Program-made: the position numbers and the translations under genes
Shown: piece by piece, positions 48,075 through 57,815 of the stretch
Layout: every line of letters begins with the position of its first letter
Numbering within the stretch: the first letter of the stretch is position 1
Assembly (NCBI RefSeq): GCF_001696455.1
Contig: NZ_MAUJ01000004.1
Location: forward strand, 1-64,000
Length of the DNA: 64,000 nucleotides
Reading direction: 5' to 3'
Source of the DNA: Pseudoalteromonas luteoviolacea
GTDB taxonomy: Bacteria; Pseudomonadota; Gammaproteobacteria; Enterobacterales; Alteromonadaceae
The notes under the pieces: generated by a model
Database searches by the model: none
The model's input: only the letters and a program-made list of their open reading frames with translations
Told to the model about the DNA's origin: nothing

Positions 48075-48824
48075 ATGTCTTTGAAAATTAAAGCTGCAAA
48101 ACTGTCAGATGTGATTTTAGAGCAACTGGAAAATATGATCTTAGAAGGGTCATTATTACCTGGTGAAAAGCTACCTCCTGAGCGAGAACTAGCTAAGCAG
48201 TTTGAAGTGTCACGCCCCTCTTTGCGAGAGGCCATTCAAAAGTTAGAAGCCAAAGGGTTAGTCACACGTCGTCAAGGCGGTGGGACATATGTAAAAAACC
48301 AGCTGGAAGAAGGACTGACTGATCCGCTGTTTGATTTGATCAGTAAGCACCCTGAATCTCAATTTGACTTGTTAGAATTCCGTCATGCGCTTGAAGGTAT
48401 AGCAGCCTACTATGCTGCGCTTCGTGGCACAGATAATGACATGCAAAAAGTTAAGCAAAGCTATGACAATATTGCCAAAGTTGAGGATGATTTGACTCTC
48501 AAAGCTAAGGCAATTAACGCGTTTCATTTCACTGTAGCAGAAGCGTCACATAATGTGGTGTTGTTACACTTAGTACGCGGAATGCAAACATTACTTGAGC
48601 AAAATGTATTGCAGAACTTAACCGTATTGGTGCAAAAGTCAGACGTTAGTGAGCAACTAGCGCAGCATCGAGCGGTGTTGATGGATGCTGTTATTCAAGG
48701 TAACCCAGAAAAGGCAAGGCTTGCGAGTAACGCACACCTTGCCTTCATTGAAGAAGCATTATTAGAGGCGGGCAGAGAGCGCTCTCGTATTGAGCGAAGT
48801 CTGAGACGTACTAAACAACAATAA
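48075..48824 (+). CDS. pdhR: pyruvate dehydrogenase complex repressor
   Basis: GntR/FadR-family repressor that releases DNA when pyruvate binds. 249 aa from MSLKIKAAKLSDVI. The wHTH is nearly the E. coli sequence (PGEKLPPERELAKQFEVSRPSLREAIQKLEAKGLVTRRQGGGTYV) and the FCD sensor contains RHALEGIAAYYAALR and HNVVLLHLVRGMQ. 28 further upstream codons are open but would begin close to the operator. First gene of the pdh operon. Confidence 0.95.
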   Translation: MSLKIKAAKLSDVILEQLENMILEGSLLPGEKLPPERELAKQFEVSRPSLREAIQKLEAKGLVTRRQGGGTYVKNQLEEGLTDPLFDLISKHPESQFDLLEFRHALEGIAAYYAALRGTDNDMQKVKQSYDNIAKVEDDLTLKAKAINAFHFTVAEASHNVVLLHLVRGMQTLLEQNVLQNLTVLVQKSDVSEQLAQHRAVLMDAVIQGNPEKARLASNAHLAFIEEALLEAGRERSRIERSLRRTKQQ

Positions 48825-48851
48825 GTTAGGTAAATTCGGTATTTTTAGCAA

Positions 48852-48888
48852 AATCAAGCGCATAGTGCTTGATTGCGCCGTAGGCGCA
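48852..48888 (+). other. tandem hairpins between pdhR and aceE
   Basis: Two adjacent stems: AATCAAGC / GCTTGATT (48852-48874) and TGCGCC-gta-GGCGCA (48874-48888). Without a T-run they are not a full terminator; they could attenuate or process the message so that aceEF and pdhR differ in level. Confidence 0.5.
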
Positions 48889-48927
48889 TTGAATAAATTT
48901 GCATTTTAAACATAAGGAACACTCCAT

Positions 48928-51594
48928 ATGTCTGAGGTCAATAAAATTGACGTTGACGCGTTAGAAACCCAAGAATGGTTGCAAGCGCTTGAGTCAGTCG
49001 TAAAAGAAGAAGGCGTTGAACGCGCGCAATTCCTACTAGAGCAAGTGTTAGAACAAGCTCGTTTGGATGGCGTAGACATGCCGACTGGTATCACGACTAA
49101 CTATGTGAACACTATCCCTGCGGATCAAGAACCAGCTTACCCTGGTGATGTGACCGTTGAGCGTCGTATTCGCTCTATCATCCGCTGGAACGCGATCATG
49201 ATTGTTCTACGTGCTTCTAAGAAAAACTTAGAGCTTGGTGGACATATGGCGTCTTACCAGTCATCGGCTGCTTTCTACGAAATGTGTTTTAACCATTTCT
49301 TCCGTGCGCCGAATGAAAAAGACGGTGGTGACTTAGTTTATTACCAAGGTCACATTTCTCCTGGTATCTACGCGCGTGCATTTGTTGAAGGGCGTTTAAC
49401 TGAAGAACAACTAGATAACTTCCGTCAGGAAGTAGACGGTAAAGGTATTTCTTCATACCCACACCCTAAACTAATGCCTGAATTCTGGCAGTTCCCGACT
49501 GTATCTATGGGTCTTGGCCCGATTGCTTCAATCTATCAAGCACGTTTCCTTAAGTACCTTGAAGGCCGTGGTCTTAAAGAGACCAACGAGCAGCGCGTAT
49601 ATGCGTTCTTAGGTGACGGTGAGATGGATGAGCCAGAATCACGTGGTGCAATCTCATTTGCTGCGCGTGAAAAGCTAGACAACCTTTGTTACCTAATCAA
49701 CTGTAACCTACAGCGTCTTGATGGCCCAGTAATGGGTAACGGCAAGATCATTCAAGAGCTTGAAGGTCTATTTAAAGGTGCTGGCTGGAACGTCATTAAA
49801 GTTGTTTGGGGTTCAGGTTGGGATGCGCTACTTGCTAAAGACACAACGGGCAAGTTGCTACAACTAATGAATGAAACAATCGACGGTGACTATCAGACAT
49901 ATAAGTCAAAAGACGGTGCATATGTACGTGAGCACTTCTTCGGCCGTTACCCTGAAACAGCAGCACTTGTTGCTGATATGACCGACGAAGAGATCTTCGC
50001 GTTGAAGCGTGGTGGTCATGAGCCTTCGAAACTATTCGCAGCGTTCAAAGCAGCGCAAGACGAAAAAGGCCGTCCAACGGTTATCCTAGCTAAAACTGTA
50101 AAAGGTTATGGCATGGGTGAAGCGGCTGAAGGTAAAAACATTGCACACCAAGTTAAAAAGATGGATATGTCTAGCGTTGAGCACTTACGTTCACGCCTAG
50201 GTCTTGAAGATCTTGTTTCTGACGAAGAAATCGCGAACCTGCCTTACCTTACGCTTAAAGAAGGTACGGCTGAGTACGAATACCTACACGCACGCCGTAA
50301 AGCACTACACGGTTACACACCGCAGCGTCTGCCTAACTTCACACAAGCACTTGAACTACCTCAACTAGATCAGTTCAAGCCGCTACTTGAAGAGCAAAAG
50401 CGTGATATCTCAACCACAATGGGTTATGTACGTGCACTAAACATCTTGTTGAAAGACAAGGGTGTTGGTAAAAATATCGTACCAATTATTGCGGATGAAG
50501 CGCGTACTTTCGGTATGGAAGGTCTATTCCGTCAAATCGGTATTTACAACCCGCATGGCCAGAACTACACGCCTCAAGACCGTGACATCGTTTCTTACTA
50601 CAAAGAAGCAACATCAGGTCAGGTACTGCAAGAAGGTATCAACGAGCTAGGTGCAATGTCTTCATGGGTTGCTGCTGCAACGTCATACAGCACAAATGAC
50701 CTACCGATGATCCCATTCTACATCTACTACTCTATGTTCGGTTTCCAACGTGTTGGCGACATGGCGTGGATGGCGGGTGACCAACAAGCACGTGGTTTCC
50801 TATTAGGTGCTACAGCAGGTCGTACAACGCTAAACGGTGAAGGTCTACAGCACGAAGATGGTCACTCGCATATTCAAGCGGGTACTATTCCTAACTGTAT
50901 TTCTTACGACCCAACGTTCGTATTTGAAGTTGCAGTTATCCTGCAAGATGGTATCCGTCGTATGTACGGTCCAGAGCAAGAAAACGTGTTCTACTACCTA
51001 ACGCTGATGAACGAAAACTATCACCAGCCGGCAATGCCTGAAGGCGCTGAAGAAGGTATCCGTAAAGGTATCTACAAGCTTGAGTCAAATGCAGGCGAGA
51101 AAGCGCACGTACAACTTATGGGTTCAGGTACGATCTTGAACGAAGTGCGTAAAGCGGGTGAAATCCTAAGCGAAGAGTACGGCATTGGTTCAGATGTATT
51201 CTCTGTGACGTCATTCAACGAGCTGGCTCGTGACGGTCAAGATGCAGAGCGTTTCAACATGCTTAACCCAGAAGCGGATGCAAAAGTACCTTACATCTCA
51301 ACTGTACTGGGTGAGTCTCCAGCGATTGCAGCGACCGACTACATGAAGAACTATGCAGATCAAGTACGCGCATTCATGCCAAGCAGCTCTTACAAGGTAC
51401 TAGGTACTGACGGTTACGGTCGTTCAGACAGCCGTGAAAACCTACGTCGTCACTTCGAAGTGAACGCAGGTTATGTGGTTGTTGCTGCACTTAACGAACT
51501 TGCTCAACAGGGCAAGGTTGAAAAATCAGTTGTTGCTGACGCTATCAAGAAATTTGATATCGACACAACAAAAGCTAACCCACTGTACGCATAA
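48928..51594 (+). CDS. aceE: pyruvate dehydrogenase E1 component
   Basis: Homodimeric E1, which decarboxylates pyruvate and transfers the acetyl group to lipoyl-E2. 888 aa, one residue from E. coli AceE. The ThDP motif [25 protein letters not shown] is intact, as are the loop [11 protein letters not shown] and the C-terminal [22 protein letters not shown] at 48928 follows AAGGA. 11 bp upstream of aceF. Confidence 0.97.
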   Translation: MSEVNKIDVDALETQEWLQALESVVKEEGVERAQFLLEQVLEQARLDGVDMPTGITTNYVNTIPADQEPAYPGDVTVERRIRSIIRWNAIMIVLRASKKNLELGGHMASYQSSAAFYEMCFNHFFRAPNEKDGGDLVYYQGHISPGIYARAFVEGRLTEEQLDNFRQEVDGKGISSYPHPKLMPEFWQFPTVSMGLGPIASIYQARFLKYLEGRGLKETNEQRVYAFLGDGEMDEPESRGAISFAAREKLDNLCYLINCNLQRLDGPVMGNGKIIQELEGLFKGAGWNVIKVVWGSGWDALLAKDTTGKLLQLMNETIDGDYQTYKSKDGAYVREHFFGRYPETAALVADMTDEEIFALKRGGHEPSKLFAAFKAAQDEKGRPTVILAKTVKGYGMGEAAEGKNIAHQVKKMDMSSVEHLRSRLGLEDLVSDEEIANLPYLTLKEGTAEYEYLHARRKALHGYTPQRLPNFTQALELPQLDQFKPLLEEQKRDISTTMGYVRALNILLKDKGVGKNIVPIIADEARTFGMEGLFRQIGIYNPHGQNYTPQDRDIVSYYKEATSGQVLQEGINELGAMSSWVAAATSYSTNDLPMIPFYIYYSMFGFQRVGDMAWMAGDQQARGFLLGATAGRTTLNGEGLQHEDGHSHIQAGTIPNCISYDPTFVFEVAVILQDGIRRMYGPEQENVFYYLTLMNENYHQPAMPEGAEEGIRKGIYKLESNAGEKAHVQLMGSGTILNEVRKAGEILSEEYGIGSDVFSVTSFNELARDGQDAERFNMLNPEADAKVPYISTVLGESPAIAATDYMKNYADQVRAFMPSSSYKVLGTDGYGRSDSRENLRRHFEVNAGYVVVAALNELAQQGKVEKSVVADAIKKFDIDTTKANPLYA

Positions 51595-51605
51595 GAGGCA
51601 AAAAC

Positions 51606-53510
51606 ATGTCAATTGAAATTCATGTTCCAGATATTGGTGCCGATGAGGTTGAAGTAACCGAGCTCCTAGTAAGCGTAGGTGACACGGTTGAAGTGGATCA
51701 GTCATTGATCACAGTTGAAGGCGATAAGGCTTCAATGGAAGTACCCGCAGCTGCTGCTGGTACGGTAAAAGAAATCAAAGTTGCTGAGGGCGATAAAGTC
51801 TCAACAGGCTCTTTGATTATGATTTTTGACGCGGCGGGTGCAGAAGCACCGGCTGCGGCACAAGCGCCTGCTGCTCCTGCTGCAGCGCCCGCAACTGAGG
51901 CACCAGCTGCTGCAGAGCTTAAAGAAGTACACGTACCAGATATCGGTGGCGACGAAGTCGAAGTTACAGAGATTATGGTTGCAGTGGGCGATGCGGTTGA
52001 AGCGGATCAGTCAATCTTAAACGTGGAAGGCGATAAGGCTTCTATGGAAGTACCAGCACCATTTGCAGGTACTGTTAAAGAAATCAAAGTGGAAGTTGGC
52101 GGTAAAGTGTCAACAGGCTCTTTGGTATTCGTATTTGAAGTTGCAGGCAGCGCGCCAGCTGCGGCACCTGTTGCAGCAGCACCTGCGCCAGCGGCGGCAC
52201 CAGCGACGGTAGCTGAAGCAAAAGAAGTACACGTTCCTGATATTGGTGGTGACGAAGTTGAAGTCACTGAAATCATGGTATCAGTCGGTGATTCAATCGA
52301 AGAAGAGCAGTCTCTTATCACAGTAGAAGGCGACAAGGCTTCTATGGAAGTACCGGCACCATTTGCAGGTACTGTAAAAGAGATCAAAGTAAACGCGGGC
52401 GATAAAGTATCGACCGGTTCTTTAATCTTCGTATTTGAAACTGCGGGCAGTGCTCCAGCGGCAGCAGCACCTGCTGCAGCACCAACAGCAGCGCCAGCAA
52501 CAGCGGCTCCTACAGCAAAACCAGCTCCGGCAGTAGCACCGGCATCAGCACAAAAAGATGACTTTGTTGCGAATGATCAGTATGCGCATGCTTCACCAGT
52601 TGTTCGCCGTCTGGCACGTGAGTTTGGTGTAAACCTAGCGCGTGTTAAAGGTACAGGCCGCAAGAGCCGTGTACTTAAAGAAGACGTGCAAAACTATGTG
52701 AAAGAGCTTGTTAAGCAAGTTGAATCTGGTCAGCTGTCTAAAGGTGGTAACACGGGTGGTGGTGAGCTTGGTCTAATTCCTTGGCCAAAAGTAGACTTCA
52801 GCAAATTTGGTGAAGTTGAAGAGAAGAAGCTATCTCGCATCCAGAAAATCTCTGGTGCAAACCTACACCGTAACTGGGTACAAATCCCGCACGTTACACA
52901 GTTTGATGAAGCAGACATCACGACGCTAGAAGCGTTCCGTAAGGAGCAAAATGTACTAGCAGAGAAGAAGAAAATGGGCGTGAAGATCACACCATTGGTC
53001 TTCGTGATGAAAGCCGCAGCAAAAGCACTTGAAGAATTCCCAACGTTTAACTCTTCGCTTTCAGAAGATGGTGAGAGCCTAATTCTGAAGAAATACGTGA
53101 ACATCGGTGTGGCAGTTGATACGCCAAACGGCTTGGTTGTTCCTGTATTCAAAGACGTGAACAAAAAAGGCATTATCGAGCTTTCTCGCGAGCTGATGGA
53201 AGTCTCTAAGAAAGCACGTGACGGCAAGTTGACTGCTGCTGACATGCAAGGCGGTTGTTTCACAATCTCAAGCCTTGGTGGTATCGGTGGTACTTCATTC
53301 ACACCAATCGTGAATGCACCAGAAGTGGCTATCTTAGGTGTGTCTAAGTCTGAGATGAAACCGAAATGGAATGGTAAAGAATTTGAGCCGCGCTTAATGG
53401 TGCCGCTAAGCTGTTCATACGACCACCGTGTCATTGACGGTGCGCTGGCAGCACGCTTTACTGTGACACTTGCAAACTACCTGAGCGATATTCGTCAGCT
53501 AGTGATGTAA
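51606..53510 (+). CDS. aceF: dihydrolipoyl acetyltransferase E2 with three lipoyl domains
   Basis: Core of the pyruvate dehydrogenase complex, 634 aa. Three tandem lipoyl domains, with the lipoylated lysines in [10 protein letters not shown] at Lys41, Lys144 and Lys244, are joined by Ala/Pro-rich flexible linkers. A peripheral-subunit-binding domain follows (about 328-366, [33 protein letters not shown]), then the catalytic domain with HRVIDGA (His607, Asp611). The three lipoyl units are strongly repeated at DNA level, a plausible site for copy-number change. Confidence 0.97.
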   Translation: MSIEIHVPDIGADEVEVTELLVSVGDTVEVDQSLITVEGDKASMEVPAAAAGTVKEIKVAEGDKVSTGSLIMIFDAAGAEAPAAAQAPAAPAAAPATEAPAAAELKEVHVPDIGGDEVEVTEIMVAVGDAVEADQSILNVEGDKASMEVPAPFAGTVKEIKVEVGGKVSTGSLVFVFEVAGSAPAAAPVAAAPAPAAAPATVAEAKEVHVPDIGGDEVEVTEIMVSVGDSIEEEQSLITVEGDKASMEVPAPFAGTVKEIKVNAGDKVSTGSLIFVFETAGSAPAAAAPAAAPTAAPATAAPTAKPAPAVAPASAQKDDFVANDQYAHASPVVRRLAREFGVNLARVKGTGRKSRVLKEDVQNYVKELVKQVESGQLSKGGNTGGGELGLIPWPKVDFSKFGEVEEKKLSRIQKISGANLHRNWVQIPHVTQFDEADITTLEAFRKEQNVLAEKKKMGVKITPLVFVMKAAAKALEEFPTFNSSLSEDGESLILKKYVNIGVAVDTPNGLVVPVFKDVNKKGIIELSRELMEVSKKARDGKLTAADMQGGCFTISSLGGIGGTSFTPIVNAPEVAILGVSKSEMKPKWNGKEFEPRLMVPLSCSYDHRVIDGALAARFTVTLANYLSDIRQLVM

Positions 53511-53518
53511 GAAGAATC

Positions 53519-53550
53519 AAAACCGCCCAACCTAGGTTGTGCGGTTTTGT
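53519..53550 (+). terminator. aceF terminator
   Basis: AAAACCGC / GCGGTTTT stem, with an inner CAACC-ta-GGTTG stem, and T-rich sequence after. It separates lpd from aceEF, so lpd probably also has its own promoter. Confidence 0.65.
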
Positions 53551-53561
53551 TGTATTTTTAG

Positions 53562-53588
53562 TGTCCTGTCTGATAATTGGACGGGACA
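53562..53588. promoter_or_regulatory. inverted repeat upstream of lpd
   Basis: TGTCCTGTC (53562-53570) and GACGGGACA (53580-53588), 9-bp arms with one mismatch and a 9-bp spacer. Position in the aceF-lpd gap suits an operator, but no known regulator fits. Confidence 0.3.
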
Positions 53589-53728
53589 TTAGTGAGTGCG
53601 AATGATACACTTTCGCGCACAAAAAACTCTCTCTGTTGGTTTTGTCCTAATTTGGCGACTGGCAGGCAAATTGGGTGCGGATACTCAGTTGAGTAGAGTC
53701 CCGTTCGAATAATAGTTAAGGTAATAAC

Positions 53729-55153
53729 ATGAGCAACGAAATCAAAACTCAAGTTGTTGTACTAGGCGGTGGTCCTGGTGGTTACTCTGCAGCATTCCGT
53801 GCAGCAGACCTAGGTTTAGATGTTACATTGATTGAATCTCGCGATACCCTAGGTGGTGTTTGCTTGAACGTAGGTTGTATTCCTTCTAAAGCACTTCTTC
53901 ACGTCGCTAAGGTTATCGACGATGCAGCTGAAATGGCTTCTCACGGTGTAACTTTCGGTGCTCCACAAATCGATTTAGACAAAATCCGTACTTGGAAAGA
54001 GTCTGTAATCGGTCAACTTACTGGCGGTCTAGCTGGTATGTCTAAAATGCGTAAAGTTAACGTAGTTAACGGTTACGGTAAATTCACCGGTTCTAACACC
54101 ATCGCTGTTGAAGGCGCTGACGGCACTAAGACAGTGACGTTTGACAATGCAATTATCGCAGCTGGTTCACAGCCTGTAAGCCTTCCGTTCATCCCACAAG
54201 ATGAGCGTATCATTGATTCAACGGGTGCACTTGAGCTTAAAGACGTCCCTGGCAAACTACTTGTACTAGGTGGTGGTATCATCGGTCTTGAGATGGGTAC
54301 TGTTTATCGTGCGCTAGGTTCAGACATCGACGTTGTTGAATTTGCTGATCAGCTAGTACCTGCTGCTGACAAAGACATCATCAAGGTTTACCAGAAGTAC
54401 GTTAAGAACAAGTTCAACGTAATGCTTTCTACAAAAGTAGTTGCTGTTGAAGCGAAAGAAGACGGTATCTACGTTTCATTCGAAGGCAAGCAAGCACCTG
54501 AAGGCCAAGTTCGTTACGACAAAGTATTGGTTGCTGTTGGTCGTACGCCAAACGGTAAGCTACTTGACGCTGACAAAGCGGGCGTTGCAGTTGACGAGCG
54601 TGGCTTCATCAACACTGACAAGCAAATGAAAACAAACGTTGATCACATCTTCGCGATTGGTGACATCGTTGGTCAACCTATGCTTGCGCACAAAGCGGTA
54701 CACGAAGCACACGTTGCTGCAGAAGTTATCTCTGGTAAGAAACACTACTTCGATCCTAAGTGTATCCCTTCAATCGCTTACACAGATCCAGAAATTGCAT
54801 GGGTGGGTGTCACTGAGAAAGAAGCGAAAGAGCAAGGTCTTAAGATTGAAACTGCGGTATTCCCGTGGGCAGCATCTGGCCGTGCAATCGCTTCAGCACG
54901 TACTGAAGGTCAAACTAAACTTATCTTTGATAAAGAGTCAGGCCGCGTTATCGGTGGTGCAATGGTTGGTATCAATGCAGGTGAAATGCTTGGTGAGATC
55001 GGCCTAGCGGTAGAGATGGGTGCAGACGCAGAAGACGTGGCACTAACTATCCACGCTCACCCAACACTGAACGAGTCAATCGGTCTAGCTGCTGAAATCT
55101 TCGAAGGTTCAATCACTGACCTTCCAAACAAAAAAGCAGTTAAGAAGAAGTAA
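53729..55153 (+). CDS. lpdA: dihydrolipoyl dehydrogenase
   Basis: E3 flavoprotein shared by pyruvate and 2-oxoglutarate dehydrogenase. 474 aa, equal to E. coli Lpd. FAD motif GGGPGGYSAAF (13-23), redox disulfide Cys45/Cys50 in GGVCLNVGCIPSKALL, NAD motif VLGGGIIGLEMGTVY and the C-terminal HAHPTLNES with the catalytic His-Glu are all present. Ends in a strong terminator. Confidence 0.97.
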   Translation: MSNEIKTQVVVLGGGPGGYSAAFRAADLGLDVTLIESRDTLGGVCLNVGCIPSKALLHVAKVIDDAAEMASHGVTFGAPQIDLDKIRTWKESVIGQLTGGLAGMSKMRKVNVVNGYGKFTGSNTIAVEGADGTKTVTFDNAIIAAGSQPVSLPFIPQDERIIDSTGALELKDVPGKLLVLGGGIIGLEMGTVYRALGSDIDVVEFADQLVPAADKDIIKVYQKYVKNKFNVMLSTKVVAVEAKEDGIYVSFEGKQAPEGQVRYDKVLVAVGRTPNGKLLDADKAGVAVDERGFINTDKQMKTNVDHIFAIGDIVGQPMLAHKAVHEAHVAAEVISGKKHYFDPKCIPSIAYTDPEIAWVGVTEKEAKEQGLKIETAVFPWAASGRAIASARTEGQTKLIFDKESGRVIGGAMVGINAGEMLGEIGLAVEMGADAEDVALTIHAHPTLNESIGLAAEIFEGSITDLPNKKAVKKK

Positions 55154-55174
55154 TTAACGCTTCTTTTTAAATTG

Positions 55175-55203
55175 AAAAAACCCGGCGATAAGCCGGGTTT
55201 TTT
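55175..55203 (+). terminator. lpdA terminator
   Basis: AAACCCGGC-gataa-GCCGGGTTT with a T-run; end of the pdh locus and left border of the accessory region. Confidence 0.9.
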
Positions 55204-55625
55204 GTTTTCTCCCAAAAGCAGTGGCTTTTATATTTAGCCTGCAACCAGTCAACCCTAGCTTGTCGTGTTTACTCTGGACTCAATACACGCAGAAATTGCT
55301 CATGCAATCATCACGACCGGGGCCCAATCACCATACGTCAAGCAACTCGGTTTAACAGCCAGGCACTCGCCTGAACAATGATGCGAAATAGGACACATAT
55401 ATGCGTTTGAATTATAAGGTGTGGGCAGAAAGTAAGATTTTTATGTGATGGAAGCGGGAGTAAGTAGGTTTAATTCGAATACAAGTGCTTTGTGAATTGA
55501 ATGTAATTATTTTGTGTATTAAAATCGGATACAAAGGAATATGTTTGCTCGGGCGATATCTACCCAATTAGGAGTCAAGGATTTGTTCGAGCTGTTGTTT
55601 AAAGCCATTAGGAGACTCGGCTGTC
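55204..55625 (+). promoter_or_regulatory. intergenic region with the promoter of the PKD lipoprotein gene
   Basis: Non-coding for 420 bp. A candidate promoter, -35 TTGAAT (55497-55502), 17-bp spacer, -10 TAAAAT (55520-55525), lies 100 bp before the gene. GGAG at about 55610-55613 supplies the ribosome site. No other feature was recognised. Confidence 0.5.
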
Positions 55626-57122
55626 ATGACTCTTGTAAACTCTAGAAAATACTTTTCATTTAAACACACGCTCATTGCTACTGCTTTGATCACCTTATTG
55701 TCCGCCTGTGGTGGTGGCAGTAGTTCATCAAGTAACACGCCTACGCGTGATGAGAATAAAATACCCAATGTCACTATAACCTCTATTGCTGAAGTAGAAT
55801 CCGGGGCAGAAGTACGCCTATTAGGCGCAGCCAGCGATACAGATGGGACCATTGCTAGTTACCAATGGTCACAAAAATCAGGGTTTGGGGTGACGATTCG
55901 AGATAAAGATCAAGCGAACGCTTCTTTTACAGCCCCGGTTTTGGATGCTGATGAAACCTTAGAGTTTGAGCTTATTGTTACAGATGACAAAGGTGGGAAA
56001 GCGACGGATACGATCAACGTTAAAATAAAACGAGCGGTTCCGACAATTGAAAACAAACTACCGAATGCCGCTATTTCTGCTCCAGATTCCGTTAATCCTG
56101 GTACAGAAGTTCGCTTGGTCAGTTCTAGCACTGATGCTGATGGACAGATTGTGGGTTATCAGTGGTCACAAAAATCAGGCTATGGCGTCACTATTCGAGA
56201 CCAAGATCAAGCGAATGCGTCATTCAGTGCACCGGTACTTGAAGAGGATACCACTTTAGAGTTTGAGCTGGTTGTTACCGACGACAAAGGGGGTAAAGCG
56301 ACGGCGTCATTTAGCCTTGCGGTGAAAGCGGCCATTAGCCCGAAAACGAGAGCGTACTTGACTTATAAACGCTGCAATGTAGACATTGCGAGCGCTGTAC
56401 ATACTGACTTTCAAAGCACGCAGGATGTAACATCAAAGGCGTCACTTATCAATTGGTTATGTAGCGCACAAAGTGATATTGGCACACAGTTACAACAAGA
56501 TATTGTAAATACTTTTTCTGCCGATGGTGGTATTAGTACCGTTGAGGAATGGAAAGAGGCACATTGCTCTATTGAAGATAAGTCATATCGTGTCAGTCGT
56601 GCTGCGCATTCGCTGATCCAAGTAGCGGGTGATAACGCGGTTTCAAATTGGGTTCAGTGTATGCAGGAGACGAGTGATCATCCATTAGTTTGCTACGCAA
56701 AAGAACAGCAAGACTCAGTGTTAATGCACATTAATATCAAGCCTGAACAAGGGCAATTTGTCGTGAGTTCTATTTACGCTAACAACTTAACGAATGTTGA
56801 TGCACTACCTACCACCCTTAACTCAGGTGAAACACAGCTGCGTTATCAGCGTGATAATGCCCTTTCCAGCGCCTATTTTGAGGTGAGTGGTGTTGATAAC
56901 CAAGGTGCAGAGCACAGCTGTGCGTACAGCATGGCTTCACCTGAGCAAGTGGAGGCCGATGAGTGTGAGTTGGTTAGGCAGCAAGCACTTGAGCAAGAGA
57001 AAATCACGGAAATCCAATATATTCACTATAGAAACTTTGATGTTGTGCCCGTATTTAGTCAGGGCAATGGTGGCAGCGCAACACCAAGCACAATTTCTTG
57101 TGCACTATATAAGCAAGAATAG
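55626..57122 (+). CDS. lipoprotein with two PKD/Ig-like domains and Cys-rich C-terminus (paralogue 1)
   Basis: A 498 aa predicted lipoprotein (lipobox LLSAC, Cys28; Gly/Ser linker) with two PKD/REJ-like beta-sandwich domains (about 45-136 and 142-236), each with the signature SYQWSQKSG.GVTIRD and ending ELxVTDDKGGKAT. The C-terminal 260 residues belong to no recognised family and hold eight cysteines at positions conserved in the next gene (YKRC, NWLC, AHC, QCM, VCYA, SCAY, ECE, SCALY). Likely displayed on the outer membrane surface. Tandem with its paralogue 57225-58703, separated by a hairpin. Confidence 0.78.
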   Translation: MTLVNSRKYFSFKHTLIATALITLLSACGGGSSSSSNTPTRDENKIPNVTITSIAEVESGAEVRLLGAASDTDGTIASYQWSQKSGFGVTIRDKDQANASFTAPVLDADETLEFELIVTDDKGGKATDTINVKIKRAVPTIENKLPNAAISAPDSVNPGTEVRLVSSSTDADGQIVGYQWSQKSGYGVTIRDQDQANASFSAPVLEEDTTLEFELVVTDDKGGKATASFSLAVKAAISPKTRAYLTYKRCNVDIASAVHTDFQSTQDVTSKASLINWLCSAQSDIGTQLQQDIVNTFSADGGISTVEEWKEAHCSIEDKSYRVSRAAHSLIQVAGDNAVSNWVQCMQETSDHPLVCYAKEQQDSVLMHINIKPEQGQFVVSSIYANNLTNVDALPTTLNSGETQLRYQRDNALSSAYFEVSGVDNQGAEHSCAYSMASPEQVEADECELVRQQALEQEKITEIQYIHYRNFDVVPVFSQGNGGSATPSTISCALYKQE

Positions 57123-57815
57123 TTATTAATTTGGATAAGAGCAGCTTTGTAGTTGCGTTTTGGGCGAAAACTACAAAGCTATCTGGATATTTTCTGTAGA
57201 GAAATCAAGGATAATGATTCGATAATGTCTAATTTAAATTTAAGAAAATCACACAAGCTTATTTTGTTTAGCGTCGTACTCACTAGTTTGCTGTCTGCAT
57301 GTGGTGGCAGTAGTAATGGGACGACAAGTGAACCCGTCAAAAGAGTAGAAAATAAACTGCCAAGCGTAGCCATCTCATCGACAGCTGAAGTAGAGTCCGG
57401 AGCAGAGGTACGTCTGAGCAGCTCTGCAAGTGATCCCGATGGCAGCATTGCGAGTTATCAATGGTCACAAAAATCTGGCTATGGTGTCACCATTCGAGAC
57501 AAAGACCAAGCGAGTGCTTCATTCACTGCGCCAGTACTGGACACCGATGACACACTGGTATTTGAACTGCTTGTGACGGATAACAGCGGTGGGACCGCGT
57601 TAGATACATTCAGCATTAAGGTCAAGCGTACAGTCCCAGAAAATGAGCTACCAACTGTCTCGATATCTGCTCCAGCAGAAGTAGAGGCTGGCGCAGAGGT
57701 TCGCTTAGTGAGCGCTGCAAGTGACGCTGATGGCAGTATCGCGAGTTACCAATGGTCACAAAAATCAGGCTATGGCGTAACCATTCGTGATAAAGATAAA
57801 GCGAATGCGTCATTT
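55858..57815 (+). repeat. four copies of a ~70-bp PKD-core repeat in two genes
   Basis: Copies at about 55858-55928, 56155-56225, 57454-57524 and 57745-57815 share TGGTCACAAAAATC and following bases with only scattered differences. They encode the SYQWSQKSG.GVTIRD core in both tandem lipoprotein genes and offer short homology for recombination between domains or genes. Confidence 0.75.
57143..57180 (+). other. 12-bp perfect stem between the two PKD genes
   Basis: AGCTTTGTAGTT (57143-57154) and AACTACAAAGCT (57169-57180) with a 14-nt loop, no T-tract. More likely a processing or stabilising hairpin in a bicistronic message than a terminator. Confidence 0.5.

Noticed and set aside
51606-52450. 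Direct repeats as a CRISPR or satellite array
   Set aside because: They are the three coding lipoyl domains of AceF, in frame and ~300 bp apart.
52730-53434. 234-codon ORF antisense to aceF
   Set aside because: Shadow of the strongly biased codon use of aceF on the other strand; low-complexity Ser-rich product.
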